From CAZOAR01 sp964577985 (lineage in GTDB: Bacteria > Gemmatimonadota > CAZMKB01 > CAZNLH01), in the NCBI GenBank assembly GCA_964577985.1, contig CAZOAR010000004.1, forward strand, positions 15,296 through 79,295: a DNA stretch of 64,000 nt. Direction: 5' to 3'. This document shows positions 25,121 to 34,214 of the stretch, piece by piece. How positions within the stretch are numbered: position 1 is the first letter of the stretch; each line of letters begins with the position of its first letter. The notes under the pieces were generated by a model, which did not search any database, had not been told where the DNA came from, and saw nothing but the letters and a program-made list of their open reading frames with translations. The position numbers and the translations under genes were made by a program.

Positions 25121-26401
25121 CTATTCCACGCGCAGGCCCTGCATGCCATCTTTGAGCAGCCTGTCCCTCATCCCTCGCTCCATCCTTACCGTCACCGTCA
25201 CCCTTCCATCATGCGCGGACTTCTCCATGACCCTGCCGGCGGCGTAAAGGCGCGCGACCGAGCGGGCATCATCCAGAGGAAATGAGAACGCCATCACGAC
25301 TTCGTCTTTCCTCATCTCCTTCTCGATAGCGTCCCTGAGATCGTCGATGCCCGATCGCTCCCTTGCCGAGGTACAGACCCCGATCCCATCTCGCGACCGC
25401 GCCCGCGCTATCACATCGGCGTTCTCCAGCAGATCTACCTTGTTGAAGACCTGAATGGTGCGCTTCTCCTCCACTCCAAGGTCAGCGAGCACATCTTTGA
25501 CCACCTCCAATTGATCGGACATACCTTTTGATGAGATGTCGATGACGTGGAGGAGAAGGTCCGCCTCAACGACCTCTTCCAGGGTGGCCCTGAACGACGC
25601 GACCAGGTGGTGAGGGAGTTTTCGAATGAATCCCACAGTGTCTGTAATTACCACGCGGCGCGGCGAATCGAGGTCGAGCACCCTGGTGCGGGCGTCGAGC
25701 GTCTCGAAGAGCCTGTCACCCGCAGCCGCGTCGCTGCCGGTGAGGAGGTTGAAGAGCGTCGATTTGCCGGCGTTTGTGTACCCGACGATGGCTATGTTGT
25801 ATACCCCTGAGCGCCGTACCCTCTGTTGCTCTCGACGGCTCTTAACCACCTTCAACTGCTTTCTGAGATGCCCGATCCGTTCTCTGATGGCGCGACGGTC
25901 TACCTCGAGCTGGGTCTCGCCCGGCCCCCGGAGGCCTATGCCCCCCCTTATCCTGGAAAGGTGCTCCCACATGCGGGTAAGCCTCGGAAGCAGATACTGC
26001 AGTTGAGCCAGCTCGACCTGGAGCCTGGCCTGTCTGCTCCTTGCGCGCAGGGCGAAGATATCGAGGATCAACTCGCTCCTGTCGAGGATCCTCTTCTCGA
26101 CACACTTCTCGAGGTTCTTCTCCTGTGTCGGTGTAAGGTCATCATCAAAAACAACCAGGTCGCAATTGGCCGCCTCGGCGGCGCCCTTCAGGTCCAGTGC
26201 CTTTCCCCTGCCGATGTAGTAGGCCGGATCGGGCCGTTTCCTGTACTGCGTGACCTTTCCCCTGACCTCTCCACCAGCCGACTCGACAAGCCTGCCAAGC
26301 TCCACCAGAGACTCTTCCACCTCCCATGGAGAATCGGAAGGTGTTATGAGCTTGACAAGAAGCGCCTTTTCTTTCTCTGCGTTCAGCGAGGTATCCCGCA
26401 T
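25121..26401 (-). CDS. hflX: GTPase HflX, ribosome-associated
   Basis: HflX is an Obg-HflX family GTPase that binds 50S subunits and helps split stalled or stressed ribosomes. The 426-aa protein has the HflX N-terminal domain ending in YYIGRGKALDL, the linker GRGETQLE-like motif (here GLRGPGETQLEVDRR), and GTPase motifs GYTNAGKST (G1), DTVGFI (G3), NKVD (G4) and TSA (G5). Length and order are typical. It lies 12 bases after the radical SAM gene and 10 before the DUF2520 gene in the same direction. Confidence 0.95.
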   Translation of the reverse strand: MRDTSLNAEKEKALLVKLITPSDSPWEVEESLVELGRLVESAGGEVRGKVTQYRKRPDPAYYIGRGKALDLKGAAEAANCDLVVFDDDLTPTQEKNLEKCVEKRILDRSELILDIFALRARSRQARLQVELAQLQYLLPRLTRMWEHLSRIRGGIGLRGPGETQLEVDRRAIRERIGHLRKQLKVVKSRREQQRVRRSGVYNIAIVGYTNAGKSTLFNLLTGSDAAAGDRLFETLDARTRVLDLDSPRRVVITDTVGFIRKLPHHLVASFRATLEEVVEADLLLHVIDISSKGMSDQLEVVKDVLADLGVEEKRTIQVFNKVDLLENADVIARARSRDGIGVCTSARERSGIDDLRDAIEKEMRKDEVVMAFSFPLDDARSVARLYAAGRVMEKSAHDGRVTVTVRMERGMRDRLLKDGMQGLRVE

Positions 26402-26413
26402 TCTCGACTACTC

Positions 26414-27760
26414 TCAGAACTCCTTCCGTTTGAGGATCCGGTGCCGCTTCAGCCAGCTCCTGGTGCTGTATACGGCCTTCTGCACCGGAGAGAGGATGGT
26501 GTGAAACCTCTGAAACGAAGGGTCTATGAAGCGGTAATCCATCCCGTAGATGTCCCCCTGGAGCAGCCCCCGTTCGTTCAACTCATGGAAGAGCGGGGTC
26601 CCCGAAAAGACCTGCATCTTTGAAAGCGGGTCCACATAGGAGCCGAGCCGTTTCTTCATTGGATAGACCTTTTCCACTACAAACCTAAGATTTGTAAAGA
26701 ATTCGTCAAATGTGGTCTCCGGCTCCATCGTTATGAAACCTACGCCACAGCGTATGTCAAGCCTGTCGAAGATATCGAGCGCCTCAAGGTTCTGATCCAG
26801 CGTGACCCCCTTGCGCATCGCTTCAAGGGACCGCGGAACCGCGGACTCTATCCCGACGAAGACCTCCCTTAGACCGGCCTTCTTGAGGCGGCGGAACAGT
26901 CCCTCTTCGATATTCTCCGCGCGGCACTCGATACGGAATTCCATGTCGAGCCCCTTCGAAAGCATGCCCTCGACGATCTCTTCCACTCTCCTTCTTCCCG
27001 CGGCGCCCGGCCCGAAGAAGTTGGCGTCCTCGAACCGAACGCGCTTTACTCCGTAAGTCTTGAGGAGAAGCTCGAGCTCCTCCAGGATATTCTCCGGGCT
27101 CCTGCCCCGCCAGGCCGGACCCTTCGCCGTCCGATAAAATGCGCTGATGCTGCAGTACGAACATATCGCGTGACATCCCCTGCTCCCGACAAGCGTGAGA
27201 CATCCCCCCCTCTCGAAGGCGAGGGGAAGCTCGTCTCTGGCGGGGAATGGAAGCGCATCGAGGTCTCTGATAAGCGGTCGCGCCCCGCCCTCCACTATTT
27301 GACCGGCCGGGTTTCTGTACGTCAAACCCTTCACTCCGTCGAGTGGTTCCCCCGCTCTGAGCCTGTCGAGTAACTCCCTCACCGTGTATTCGCCTTCTCC
27401 CCTTACTACAGAATCTATCTCCGGCGTGTCTGCCATCAACTGGCGATGGGCAAGCGTCGGGAAATAGCCTCCCACGCAGACGTGGGTCTTGAGCCCCTTC
27501 TTTCGCAGGATACTGATGAGCGACAACTGCTCCTTTGCGGCTCCCTGGTAGATAACAGTCACCCCAAGCAACCTGAACTCTCTCGCCATGATCTCCGCTG
27601 CCAGATCCTTGTGCGTCATCCCTCGGATACTTCCATCCAGGATCTGCACGGAATAGCCAAGGGAACGAAGATGGGAGGCCATGTATCCGAAACCGAGATT
27701 CTCCTGGATCGGCTCCTCCATGAGATGATAACGCGGATTTATGAGGAGCAGATCGATCAT
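26414..27760 (-). CDS. B12-binding-domain radical SAM protein
   Basis: A 448-aa protein with an N-terminal cobalamin-binding-like Rossmann domain (about 1-140, including VCVGGYFPTLAH and GEGEYTVREL) and a radical SAM domain with the cluster motif C-HAI-C-SY-C (CX3CX2C) near residue 200. The later strands include FEDANFFGP and VFVGIES. This layout is that of the large B12-binding radical SAM class, many of whose members methylate or rearrange unreactive carbons in lipid, cofactor or natural-product pathways. No neighbour suggests a substrate. Its start overlaps the HD-GYP stop as ATGA. Confidence 0.85.
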   Translation of the reverse strand: MIDLLLINPRYHLMEEPIQENLGFGYMASHLRSLGYSVQILDGSIRGMTHKDLAAEIMAREFRLLGVTVIYQGAAKEQLSLISILRKKGLKTHVCVGGYFPTLAHRQLMADTPEIDSVVRGEGEYTVRELLDRLRAGEPLDGVKGLTYRNPAGQIVEGGARPLIRDLDALPFPARDELPLAFERGGCLTLVGSRGCHAICSYCSISAFYRTAKGPAWRGRSPENILEELELLLKTYGVKRVRFEDANFFGPGAAGRRRVEEIVEGMLSKGLDMEFRIECRAENIEEGLFRRLKKAGLREVFVGIESAVPRSLEAMRKGVTLDQNLEALDIFDRLDIRCGVGFITMEPETTFDEFFTNLRFVVEKVYPMKKRLGSYVDPLSKMQVFSGTPLFHELNERGLLQGDIYGMDYRFIDPSFQRFHTILSPVQKAVYSTRSWLKRHRILKRKEF

Positions 27761-29076
27761 GCCGGTTGCTCCCTGTCGAGGACTGTGACTACCCTCGGCG
27801 CCTTCTCCTCTTCCCGGCTCACGCGTGAGAAGTCCATTTTCAGGAAGACCTCCACCACCTTCGGATCGAACTGGTATCCAATGTAGCGCTGAAGCTCGTC
27901 GGTCGCCTGCTGATGACTCAGTGCCCTTCTGTATGGACGGTTCGTGGTCATGGCGTCATAGGCGTCCGATACCATGATTATCCTCGAACCAAGCGGTATA
28001 TCCTCTCCCTTCAGACCATCGGGGTATCCGTTGCCGCCGTAACTTTCATGATGATGCCTGATGATATCCTCGATGTCGCCCCTCAGAAAGCTGATGTGCG
28101 AGACCAGGTCCGCGCTCAGAACGGGGTGTTCCTTGATGATCTCGTATTCCTCATCCGTCAGCTTCGCCGGTTTTCTTATCAGGGCGTGATATTCGCCACC
28201 GATTTTTCCCACATCATGCAGGATCGCCGCTATCTCTATCATCTCCACGTCCGAAAAGGGCAGGTCCATGGCAGTAGCCAGACTCCTTGCGTAACTCGAC
28301 ACCCTTTCCGAATGGCCAGATGTGTACGGATCACTTGCCTCTATCCCCTTGACAAGCGCGAGGACCGTCTCTTTATACGTTCGCTTCAGTTCCACGTACA
28401 GGCGGTACGCCTGGCGAATCATCATCAGTGGAAGGAAGAACAGAATGAGTCCCCATTCACTCATCTTCTCATAGAGGTAGAGCATGAGAAGGAGGAGCGG
28501 GAGGGAGGCGACGGTGTAGAAGAACTGCCACCTGCAGTTGTCGTACCACACCCTGAGGGCTGACTCGTCCTGGTAGAAACCTATCGCGCATGAGACAGTA
28601 AGAGAATTAACAACAAAATATGTCATAGCCATCATTGTCAGGGAGAAGAGGACATCGGGAAAGTTGAGCAGCCCGAACTTCCCGCCGGTCAGGGAGAAGA
28701 CGAGCCCCGCCGAGAATATGGAGACTGAAAACTGTAGAATATTGTGAAAATACTTTATGAAACTCTTGTGAAGTTTGATCTTGTCGTACAGGAAGTAAGC
28801 CATCGCCGCCGCGATCATTGTCCAGAAAGGCCCGAAGTTGAATATCGATGTATAGAAGATAAGAGAGGTCATGGAGAGCGTTGATCCACCGGTCGGCAGC
28901 TCTATGGAGAGGAAGAACGATGCCAGGCTCAGCAGGAATATCACACCGAAAGTGAGGAGGAATCTGTTTACGCTCAGGCTATCCGGGACGAAGAAATAGT
29001 ACTTGCCGGCAAAATAGCAGGAGATGGCCGATATTGTTAGAATGATCCCATAATATGCCTTGAACCTGCTGTTCAA
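27757..29076 (-). CDS. Membrane-anchored HD-GYP domain protein
   Basis: A 439-aa protein with about seven hydrophobic segments in the first 225 residues (a MASE-like sensor region) and a C-terminal HD-GYP domain: HSERVSSYA, the HD pair in ILHDVGKIG, HHHES and the GYP signature GGNGYPDGLKG. HD-GYP proteins usually hydrolyse cyclic di-GMP or related cyclic dinucleotides. All metal-ligand motifs appear intact, so activity is plausible. The start codon appears to be TTG, with GGAG 11 nt upstream. It is first in the run ending with pdxJ. A 27-aa ORF lies just upstream. Confidence 0.85.
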   Translation of the reverse strand: MNSRFKAYYGIILTISAISCYFAGKYYFFVPDSLSVNRFLLTFGVIFLLSLASFFLSIELPTGGSTLSMTSLIFYTSIFNFGPFWTMIAAAMAYFLYDKIKLHKSFIKYFHNILQFSVSIFSAGLVFSLTGGKFGLLNFPDVLFSLTMMAMTYFVVNSLTVSCAIGFYQDESALRVWYDNCRWQFFYTVASLPLLLLMLYLYEKMSEWGLILFFLPLMMIRQAYRLYVELKRTYKETVLALVKGIEASDPYTSGHSERVSSYARSLATAMDLPFSDVEMIEIAAILHDVGKIGGEYHALIRKPAKLTDEEYEIIKEHPVLSADLVSHISFLRGDIEDIIRHHHESYGGNGYPDGLKGEDIPLGSRIIMVSDAYDAMTTNRPYRRALSHQQATDELQRYIGYQFDPKVVEVFLKMDFSRVSREEEKAPRVVTVLDREQPA

Positions 29077-29123
29077 CTCTTGTGGGGCTCCAGGATAGAA
29101 GAGGCTGACACTCGAAAAGTCAA

Positions 29124-29207
29124 TTACCAGGCATTAGAGCCAGCACGGCTCAGGACAATCAGAACCGTGACGATCTTTGAAAGCGCACTGAAATACTTAG
29201 TCAGCAT
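29124..29207 (-). CDS. Candidate 27-aa small ORF upstream of the HD-GYP gene
   Basis: ATG at 29207 to TAA at 29124-29126. The site upstream, AGGAGGTGA, is a full match to the anti-Shine-Dalgarno and sits 10 bases from the ATG. The peptide begins MLTKYFSALSKIVTVLIVLS, a short amphipathic-to-hydrophobic helix. It could be a small membrane protein or a translated leader that controls the HD-GYP gene 48 bases downstream. The 200 bases further upstream (29208-29406) contain no convincing promoter. Confidence 0.35.
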   Translation of the reverse strand: MLTKYFSALSKIVTVLIVLSRAGSNAW

Positions 29208-29406
29208 GAGCGATTCACCTCCTGACTGAATGGATTAGACCCGCGCATCGGCGAGGGTCCGGCGTTCGCTCATCTCCACTTGTGCCGCTCCGCTAAATAA
29301 AGGCTACCTCTGCTGTTCGAGTGTCAGCCAAACATGTCTAATTCGTTCGATGTCGTACTGCAAAATCTAACCGTTTCCCGCTCCACCTTCAACCCCCGTA
29401 TGCCCT

Positions 29407-30123
29407 CTAAGTGCAGCCCAGATAGCGGTTAACCGCTTTCAGTGTAGCCAGGGCAGCGGCCCTGTTCATGTCGTCGCGCACGAAAGAGGTCCCGACCAGT
29501 GATACTGTGGCGCTTTTTGATACGGCCTCAACGACAACGAGTACCACCGGCGAATTGACTTCTTCAACAATTTTCAGCTCCTCAAGAGTAAAAGCCTTTT
29601 CTCCGTGCAGGTACTCCTCCAGCGCGGACAGCACGGCCTTCGCGCAGATTTTCATCTGATTCGACCGTGTGCTGGTGTCTTCACAGACCCCCCTGTAGAG
29701 ATTACCGCCGTTCGCGAGGACGACTTCCGCTGAACATTTCAGGTTTCCGACAGGGACAATCTCGAACCGGTCGAATCTCAACCGTGGCTTGCTGTTCCCC
29801 TTCTCATTCCCGCCAGCCTCTCCGGGCGCAAAGGTCTCGAAGCGGAATTCGCTTGTACTCCTCCCGCCGTTTTCGGGACTCCTCAACTGGGCGACGCTTA
29901 TCCTCTTGTGGTCGACCTCGATATTGAAACCGGAGAAAAGCGCGGATTCAATGTCACGCACGATATGCTTCGGCCTTCTGTTGTGATCCGTCAGAACATG
30001 TACTTCTACGATTTCCCCTTCAGTGCTGACGTTGATTTTCGCAGATATTACACCCGGAAGATTGCACAACAGGCGCTCTGCGAGGAGTAGAGAATCGGAG
30101 GAACCATTCCGATTTGATACCAT
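29407..30123 (-). CDS. Conserved-looking protein of unknown function
   Basis: A 238-aa soluble protein without signal or membrane segment. Two modules are visible: an N-terminal alpha/beta segment (about 10-75, LPGVISAKINVSTEGEIVEVHV...HIVRDIESALF...HKRISVAQL) and a C-terminal segment (about 115-238) with alternating strands and the helix RDDMNRAAALATLKAVNRYLG. A low-complexity linker (about 78-110) joins them. I do not recognise a named family, though the two-block pattern looks like a conserved bacterial domain. AAGGA lies at good distance from the ATG, and a sigma70-type promoter is upstream. It appears to be its own transcription unit. Confidence 0.7.
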   Translation of the reverse strand: MVSNRNGSSDSLLLAERLLCNLPGVISAKINVSTEGEIVEVHVLTDHNRRPKHIVRDIESALFSGFNIEVDHKRISVAQLRSPENGGRSTSEFRFETFAPGEAGGNEKGNSKPRLRFDRFEIVPVGNLKCSAEVVLANGGNLYRGVCEDTSTRSNQMKICAKAVLSALEEYLHGEKAFTLEELKIVEEVNSPVVLVVVEAVSKSATVSLVGTSFVRDDMNRAAALATLKAVNRYLGCT

Positions 30124-30161
30124 CTGTCTTCCTTTGTTCCTGGGCCTTTATGATGAGCATA

Positions 30162-30190
30162 AATATACCCGGGATAGTCACCGTTGTAAA
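30162..30190 (-). promoter_or_regulatory. Sigma70-type promoter of the 29407 gene
   Basis: Minus strand TTTACA (30190-30185), 17-nt spacer, TATATT (30167-30162), each with one mismatch to consensus. A second perfect TTGACA lies a few bases further upstream (30202-30197). The start would be near 30155, about 30 bases before the ATG. Confidence 0.65.
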
Positions 30191-30239
30191 GCAACTTGTC
30201 AACAGCACAGGGCTTCGCAGCCTTTGACAATTATTCCGG

Positions 30240-30265
30240 GACCGACAGCCCTCCCGTTGTCGGTC
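30240..30265 (-). terminator. Stem-loop after rarA
   Basis: A perfect 8-bp stem GACCGACA/TGTCGGTC with a 10-nt loop, 40 bases after the rarA stop. The minus-strand tail is CCGGAATAATTG, so the U-tract is poor; it may still end the que-rarA transcript. Confidence 0.45.
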
Positions 30266-30305
30266 TACAGCTCAATTCAGTCGTACCTTTCGAGGGGCCG
30301 GGAAC

Positions 30306-31715
30306 TCAACGCTCTAGGGAACGAGGGATCGAGGAGTGCCCGCCTGGTTTTTCCTCCTCCGGCGATGACAGCCTCTTTCTGATCGCAGCCCACCGTTTCA
30401 GTCGTTCTTTCACGGCAGACTCGTATCCGGAATTGCCCGGTCGATAAAATGTTCTGCCCTTCAGCTTCGCCGGCAGATAGTCCTGCTTCACTATCTTCTC
30501 CCTGGCGTCGTGCGGGTATTTGTAATCCTTTCCATACCCGAGATCTTTCATCAGACTGGTCGGGGCGTTCCTCAGTTCGATCGGGACCGGATCGTTCCTG
30601 CCTCCTCTGATCGTCTTCTTTACCTCCGCATATGCCTTGTACAACGAGTTGCTCTTCGGAGCCGTGGCAAGATAAACCGCCGCCTGGGCGAGGGCCAGTT
30701 CTCCCTCAGGGAGGCCGATAAAATGAACCGCATCCCTGGCTGCTATGGCCATCGTCAGCGCGTTCGGATCCGCGATGCCTATGTCTTCAGACGCGAAGCG
30801 GACCATCCGCCTGGCAATATAAAGGGGCGCCTCCCCCGCCTCCAGCATCCTCGCCAGCCAGTAAAGAGATGCGTCCGGGTCGCTCCCGCGGAGGCTCTTG
30901 TGGAGCGCCGATATCAGGTTATAGTGTTCCTCCCCCGCCTTGTCGTAGCCGATGTGCTTGTGCTGCAGGGCCTCCCGGACGGTAGCCTTTGAGATCTCCC
31001 TGCTTTCCCCCGTGACCAGGAGGGAGGAAAGTTCCAGAAGATTGAGCGCGCGTCGGGCGTCACCGTCCGAGGAGCTGGCGATGAGATAGAGCGCGTCTTT
31101 CTCCAGCGTCAGTCCCTGTCCACCAAGCCCCCTCTCGGTGTCCTCCAGGGCCCTCATCACAAGGAGGCATATATCTTTTTCCGACAATGGACTCAGCACG
31201 AAAACCCTCGCCCGGGAAAGGAGCGGGGAATTGACTTCAAAGGACGGGTTCTCCGTGGTCGCGCCTACCAGGATGATGCAGCCGTTTTCGACATGTGGAA
31301 GGAAGGCATCCTGCTGGGACTTGTTGAAGCGGTGTATCTCATCGCAGAAGAGTACCGTACGTCTCCCGTTGATGGATATGTGTTCCCGGGCTCTCCCGAC
31401 GACGTCACGGATGTCCCTGACACCGGAAGTCACCGCGCTGAACGAGACGAACTCAGAGCCGGTCATCGTGGCCATGATCATCGCGACAGTGGTCTTCCCG
31501 CTTCCAGGTGGCCCCCAGAGGATAAGAGAACTCAAGGCGTCTCTCTCGATCATGGTCCTCAGGACTTTTCCTCTGCCCATGATCTTTTCCTGCCCCACAA
31601 ATTCGCCTATGGACCGGGGCCTCATCCTGAAGGCGAGGGGGCCGGCTCCACGATCACCTCCGCCGACATTCCCTCCGTCAAACAAATCTCTCACTTCACC
31701 GGCCCCGCTGTTCAT
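30306..31715 (-). CDS. rarA: Replication-associated recombination protein A (RarA/MgsA ATPase)
   Basis: RarA is an AAA+ ATPase of the clamp-loader-like group that acts at stalled forks and binds SSB. The 469-aa protein has the N-terminal RMRPRSIGEFVGQEKIMG, Walker A GPPGSGKTT, Walker B CDEIHRFNKSQQDAFLPHVE, GATTENPSFEVN (sensor region), and the C-terminal KSLRGSDPDASLYWLARMLEAGE and DYKYPHD blocks typical of the family. It overlaps the PurM-like gene by ATGA. Confidence 0.96.
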   Translation of the reverse strand: MNSGAGEVRDLFDGGNVGGGDRGAGPLAFRMRPRSIGEFVGQEKIMGRGKVLRTMIERDALSSLILWGPPGSGKTTVAMIMATMTGSEFVSFSAVTSGVRDIRDVVGRAREHISINGRRTVLFCDEIHRFNKSQQDAFLPHVENGCIILVGATTENPSFEVNSPLLSRARVFVLSPLSEKDICLLVMRALEDTERGLGGQGLTLEKDALYLIASSSDGDARRALNLLELSSLLVTGESREISKATVREALQHKHIGYDKAGEEHYNLISALHKSLRGSDPDASLYWLARMLEAGEAPLYIARRMVRFASEDIGIADPNALTMAIAARDAVHFIGLPEGELALAQAAVYLATAPKSNSLYKAYAEVKKTIRGGRNDPVPIELRNAPTSLMKDLGYGKDYKYPHDAREKIVKQDYLPAKLKGRTFYRPGNSGYESAVKERLKRWAAIRKRLSSPEEEKPGGHSSIPRSLER

Positions 31716-32767
31716 ACCGACGACCGTCCTGGTTTGTCCCTGAGTTTGAGGATCTCATCGCTTTCGAACCTCTCGAGGTCAGCCTCTGCATCGAGCGTGA
31801 CGATCGTTCTCACACCCGGTTCATCCAGTAGTCTTCCAATGACCGCTGGATGCGAGCCCGCGGCCTCGAGTTCATCCTCCAGTTCTCCGAGGTGGTCTTC
31901 CTCCACCGCTATGAGAAGCGCTCCGGAGGCGATGAGGCCAAGCGGATCCATACCATATCCTGCGCATAATTCGCTCGTCTCCGGGAAAATCGGGATCGAT
32001 TCACGCCTGACGATAAAACCGGTGCCCGAGGCATCCGCGAGTTCGTGAAGCGCCGTGGCCAGCCCGCCTTCGGTCGGGTCGTGCATCGCGTGAACGCCAT
32101 CCACCCGGCATGCCGCGCGCGCCGGGGGCAGAACGCTGATCCCGGGATCCCTGAGATATCCTGTGCATCTCGCGAGGAAATCCTCCCCCCATTGTTTCGA
32201 CACCTCATGAGGCTTCTCCCTGGCTATAATGGATGTGCCCTCTACAGCCACGCCCCCTGTCAGGACTATGCAGTCCCCCGCTCTCGCGAGAGAGGCTTGA
32301 AACGTGCGGTTCGCCATCGCCAGGCCGAGCATCGTCCCACCCGCGACCGTCCTTGTCACAGCGCTTGTGACTTCGGTGTGGCCCCCGCAGAAGGCGACAG
32401 ACAACTCGTCGCACGCCTCGCGTATCCCGGAGAATATACTCTCCACCTGATCAGGGTCGGTCGCGCCCGCCGGAAAAAGGAGGGTCGCCATGAACCAGCG
32501 CGGTTCGCCACCCATTGCGGCGAGATCATTCGCGTTCACGTTGACGACATAGTGCCCCATATCCTCCGTGACGAAGGTCACGGGATCGGTCTTCGCAAAG
32601 AGTACGTCTCCCGAAAAGCGCAGGAGTGTTGCATCGATCCCTGTCGCCGGGCCTTCGATCACCCGTTCGTCAACCGACGTATACCGCGCCAGCAGACTGT
32701 CGAGCAGGCCGTGGGGGAGTTTCCCCGATTGCAGTGTCACGGTGTCTTTTCGGCGGCTGTGAGTCAT
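31712..32767 (-). CDS. PurM/HypE-like AIR synthase family protein
   Basis: A 351-aa member of the AIR synthase (PurM/SelD/ThiL/HypE) superfamily. The N-terminal half holds FAKTDPVTFVTEDMGHYVVNVNANDLAAMGGEPRWF, the expected metal and ATP-binding pattern, and the C-terminal half holds HAMHDPTEGGLATALHELADASG. It lacks the HypE C-terminal Cys tail, so it is not a standard hydrogenase maturation HypE. The closest group is the AIR-synthase-like archaeal/bacterial proteins of unknown substrate. It sits between queC and rarA, overlapping both by ATGA. Confidence 0.82.
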   Translation of the reverse strand: MTHSRRKDTVTLQSGKLPHGLLDSLLARYTSVDERVIEGPATGIDATLLRFSGDVLFAKTDPVTFVTEDMGHYVVNVNANDLAAMGGEPRWFMATLLFPAGATDPDQVESIFSGIREACDELSVAFCGGHTEVTSAVTRTVAGGTMLGLAMANRTFQASLARAGDCIVLTGGVAVEGTSIIAREKPHEVSKQWGEDFLARCTGYLRDPGISVLPPARAACRVDGVHAMHDPTEGGLATALHELADASGTGFIVRRESIPIFPETSELCAGYGMDPLGLIASGALLIAVEEDHLGELEDELEAAGSHPAVIGRLLDEPGVRTIVTLDAEADLERFESDEILKLRDKPGRSSV

Positions 32768-33447
32768 GGTTCTGTTCTGTCCCCTGCATAAGGTATCGGA
32801 TCGGCCACACCTGCTTCACTGAATCCTTTCAGACGCAGGACGCAACTCTCGCACTCGCCGCACGCAAGATCGCTCTTTGCGTAGCAGGACCAGGTCAGGT
32901 GAAACGGAGCCTTGAGTGCCAGGCCGGTCTCGACTATCTCCTTCTTTCCCATCTCGACCAGCGGAGCAACTATCGTAATGTCTCCCGACCTTGTTCCCTG
33001 CCGCACAAGGAGATTGAAAGCCTCATAATAACTCTTTCGGCAGTCGGGATAACCCGCGCTGTCGCTCTCCACGGCACCGATAAAGATCTTCCTGACTCCG
33101 AGCACCTCCGCCCACGATACGGCGGCGCACAGGAAGTGGCTGTTACGAAACGGCACATAGGTCGACGGGATCTCAGCCGGGTCGGACTGGCCGCTCTCAA
33201 TCTCCATCGATTCGTCCGTAAGGCTTGATCCTCCCATACGCCCGAGATAGGACATGTCCACCACCATTTTCTCCCTTGCTCCGAAGTGCCTCGCGACCGC
33301 CTCGAACGCCCTCGTCTCCCTTTCGGCCGTTCTCTGACCGTAGGTACAATGGAGAAGAGCAAGCTCATGAGTTTGAGCCGCGAACGCGGTCGCCACACAA
33401 CTGTCCAGGCCTCCACTGGCGAGCACTATCGCCATCTCACGCCCCAA
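32764..33447 (-). CDS. queC: 7-cyano-7-deazaguanine synthase QueC
   Basis: QueC converts 7-carboxy-7-deazaguanine to preQ0 with ATP and ammonia. The protein has a PP-loop motif (LASGGLDSCVA) and the C-terminal zinc Cys set in SCYAKSDLACGECESCVLR. I place the start at a TTG at 33447 because AAGGAGG lies 7 bases before it. The first ATG, four codons downstream at 33435, would be about 19 bases from that site. Length is 227 aa. It follows queE by 95 bases and overlaps the PurM-like gene by ATGA. Confidence 0.92.
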   Translation of the reverse strand: MGREMAIVLASGGLDSCVATAFAAQTHELALLHCTYGQRTAERETRAFEAVARHFGAREKMVVDMSYLGRMGGSSLTDESMEIESGQSDPAEIPSTYVPFRNSHFLCAAVSWAEVLGVRKIFIGAVESDSAGYPDCRKSYYEAFNLLVRQGTRSGDITIVAPLVEMGKKEIVETGLALKAPFHLTWSCYAKSDLACGECESCVLRLKGFSEAGVADPIPYAGDRTEP

Positions 33448-33542
33448 CCACACACCTCCTTTCCCGGCAGCCCCCGCCGGACGACGGGAGAGAGGCGACA
33501 GTAGAACGCGCGGCACCACTTGAGTCCTTCATCGGAACCCGC

Positions 33543-34214
33543 CTACGGCAGACCAAGGTACTTGTGAAGTTGAAGATTGAGCCGCACATTTATCCTGTCC
33601 TCCAGAATCCACTGAACCAGTCTTTCGGGCTCCATCTCCCCGCACGCGGGAGAGAAGAGGACACCCGGCGCGCGGGATGCGTGACCGGGGCCTCCTCCGC
33701 CCTCACGCAACCCGTTGATCTCCAGGAAGTTGACGCTCCACAAATAGTCTTCCCGGTTCCTGACTATGAACTTCAGGCAATCATTCGAATCCAGTTGCTC
33801 GAGGTTGGAGTCGAGAAACGAGCCTCCTTCGCCACTCCCGGGAGACTTGACATCAACAACTCGTACGACGTCCTCGGGCACGGCAGTCAGGTCGTACGAC
33901 CCGTTGGTCTCAAGGACGACGTCCATACCGACCTCCCGCAGTCTCTCGATCATCGCCGGCGTCCCTTCCTGATACATAGGTTCTCCCCCTGTTACCAGGA
34001 CGAGTGAGGGGCCCTGAGAGGCAACCTCCTCGACAATCTCATCGAGAGAGCGCAGACTGTGACGGGAGGAATCTACCTCGAGGGCTTGCGGCGTGTCGCA
34101 GTAGCTGCATCTCAGATTGCACCCCGCCAGCCGGAGGATGACACATGGGAATCCCTGCAAAGGCATTTCACCCATGACGGAAACACATATCTCCGCCACA
34201 TAGAGCTCTGTCAT
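33543..34214 (-). CDS. queE: 7-carboxy-7-deazaguanine synthase QueE
   Basis: QueE is a radical SAM enzyme that contracts 6-carboxytetrahydropterin to 7-carboxy-7-deazaguanine. The 223-aa protein has the cluster motif in RLAGCNLRCSYCDT (CX3CX2C), VTGGEP, and LETNGSYDL. The N-terminus (VAEICVSVMGEMPLQGFPCVILR) is normal for the family. Its ATG overlaps the stop of a 31-codon frame upstream. It forms a preQ0 set with queD and queC. Confidence 0.92.
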   Translation of the reverse strand: MTELYVAEICVSVMGEMPLQGFPCVILRLAGCNLRCSYCDTPQALEVDSSRHSLRSLDEIVEEVASQGPSLVLVTGGEPMYQEGTPAMIERLREVGMDVVLETNGSYDLTAVPEDVVRVVDVKSPGSGEGGSFLDSNLEQLDSNDCLKFIVRNREDYLWSVNFLEINGLREGGGGPGHASRAPGVLFSPACGEMEPERLVQWILEDRINVRLNLQLHKYLGLP

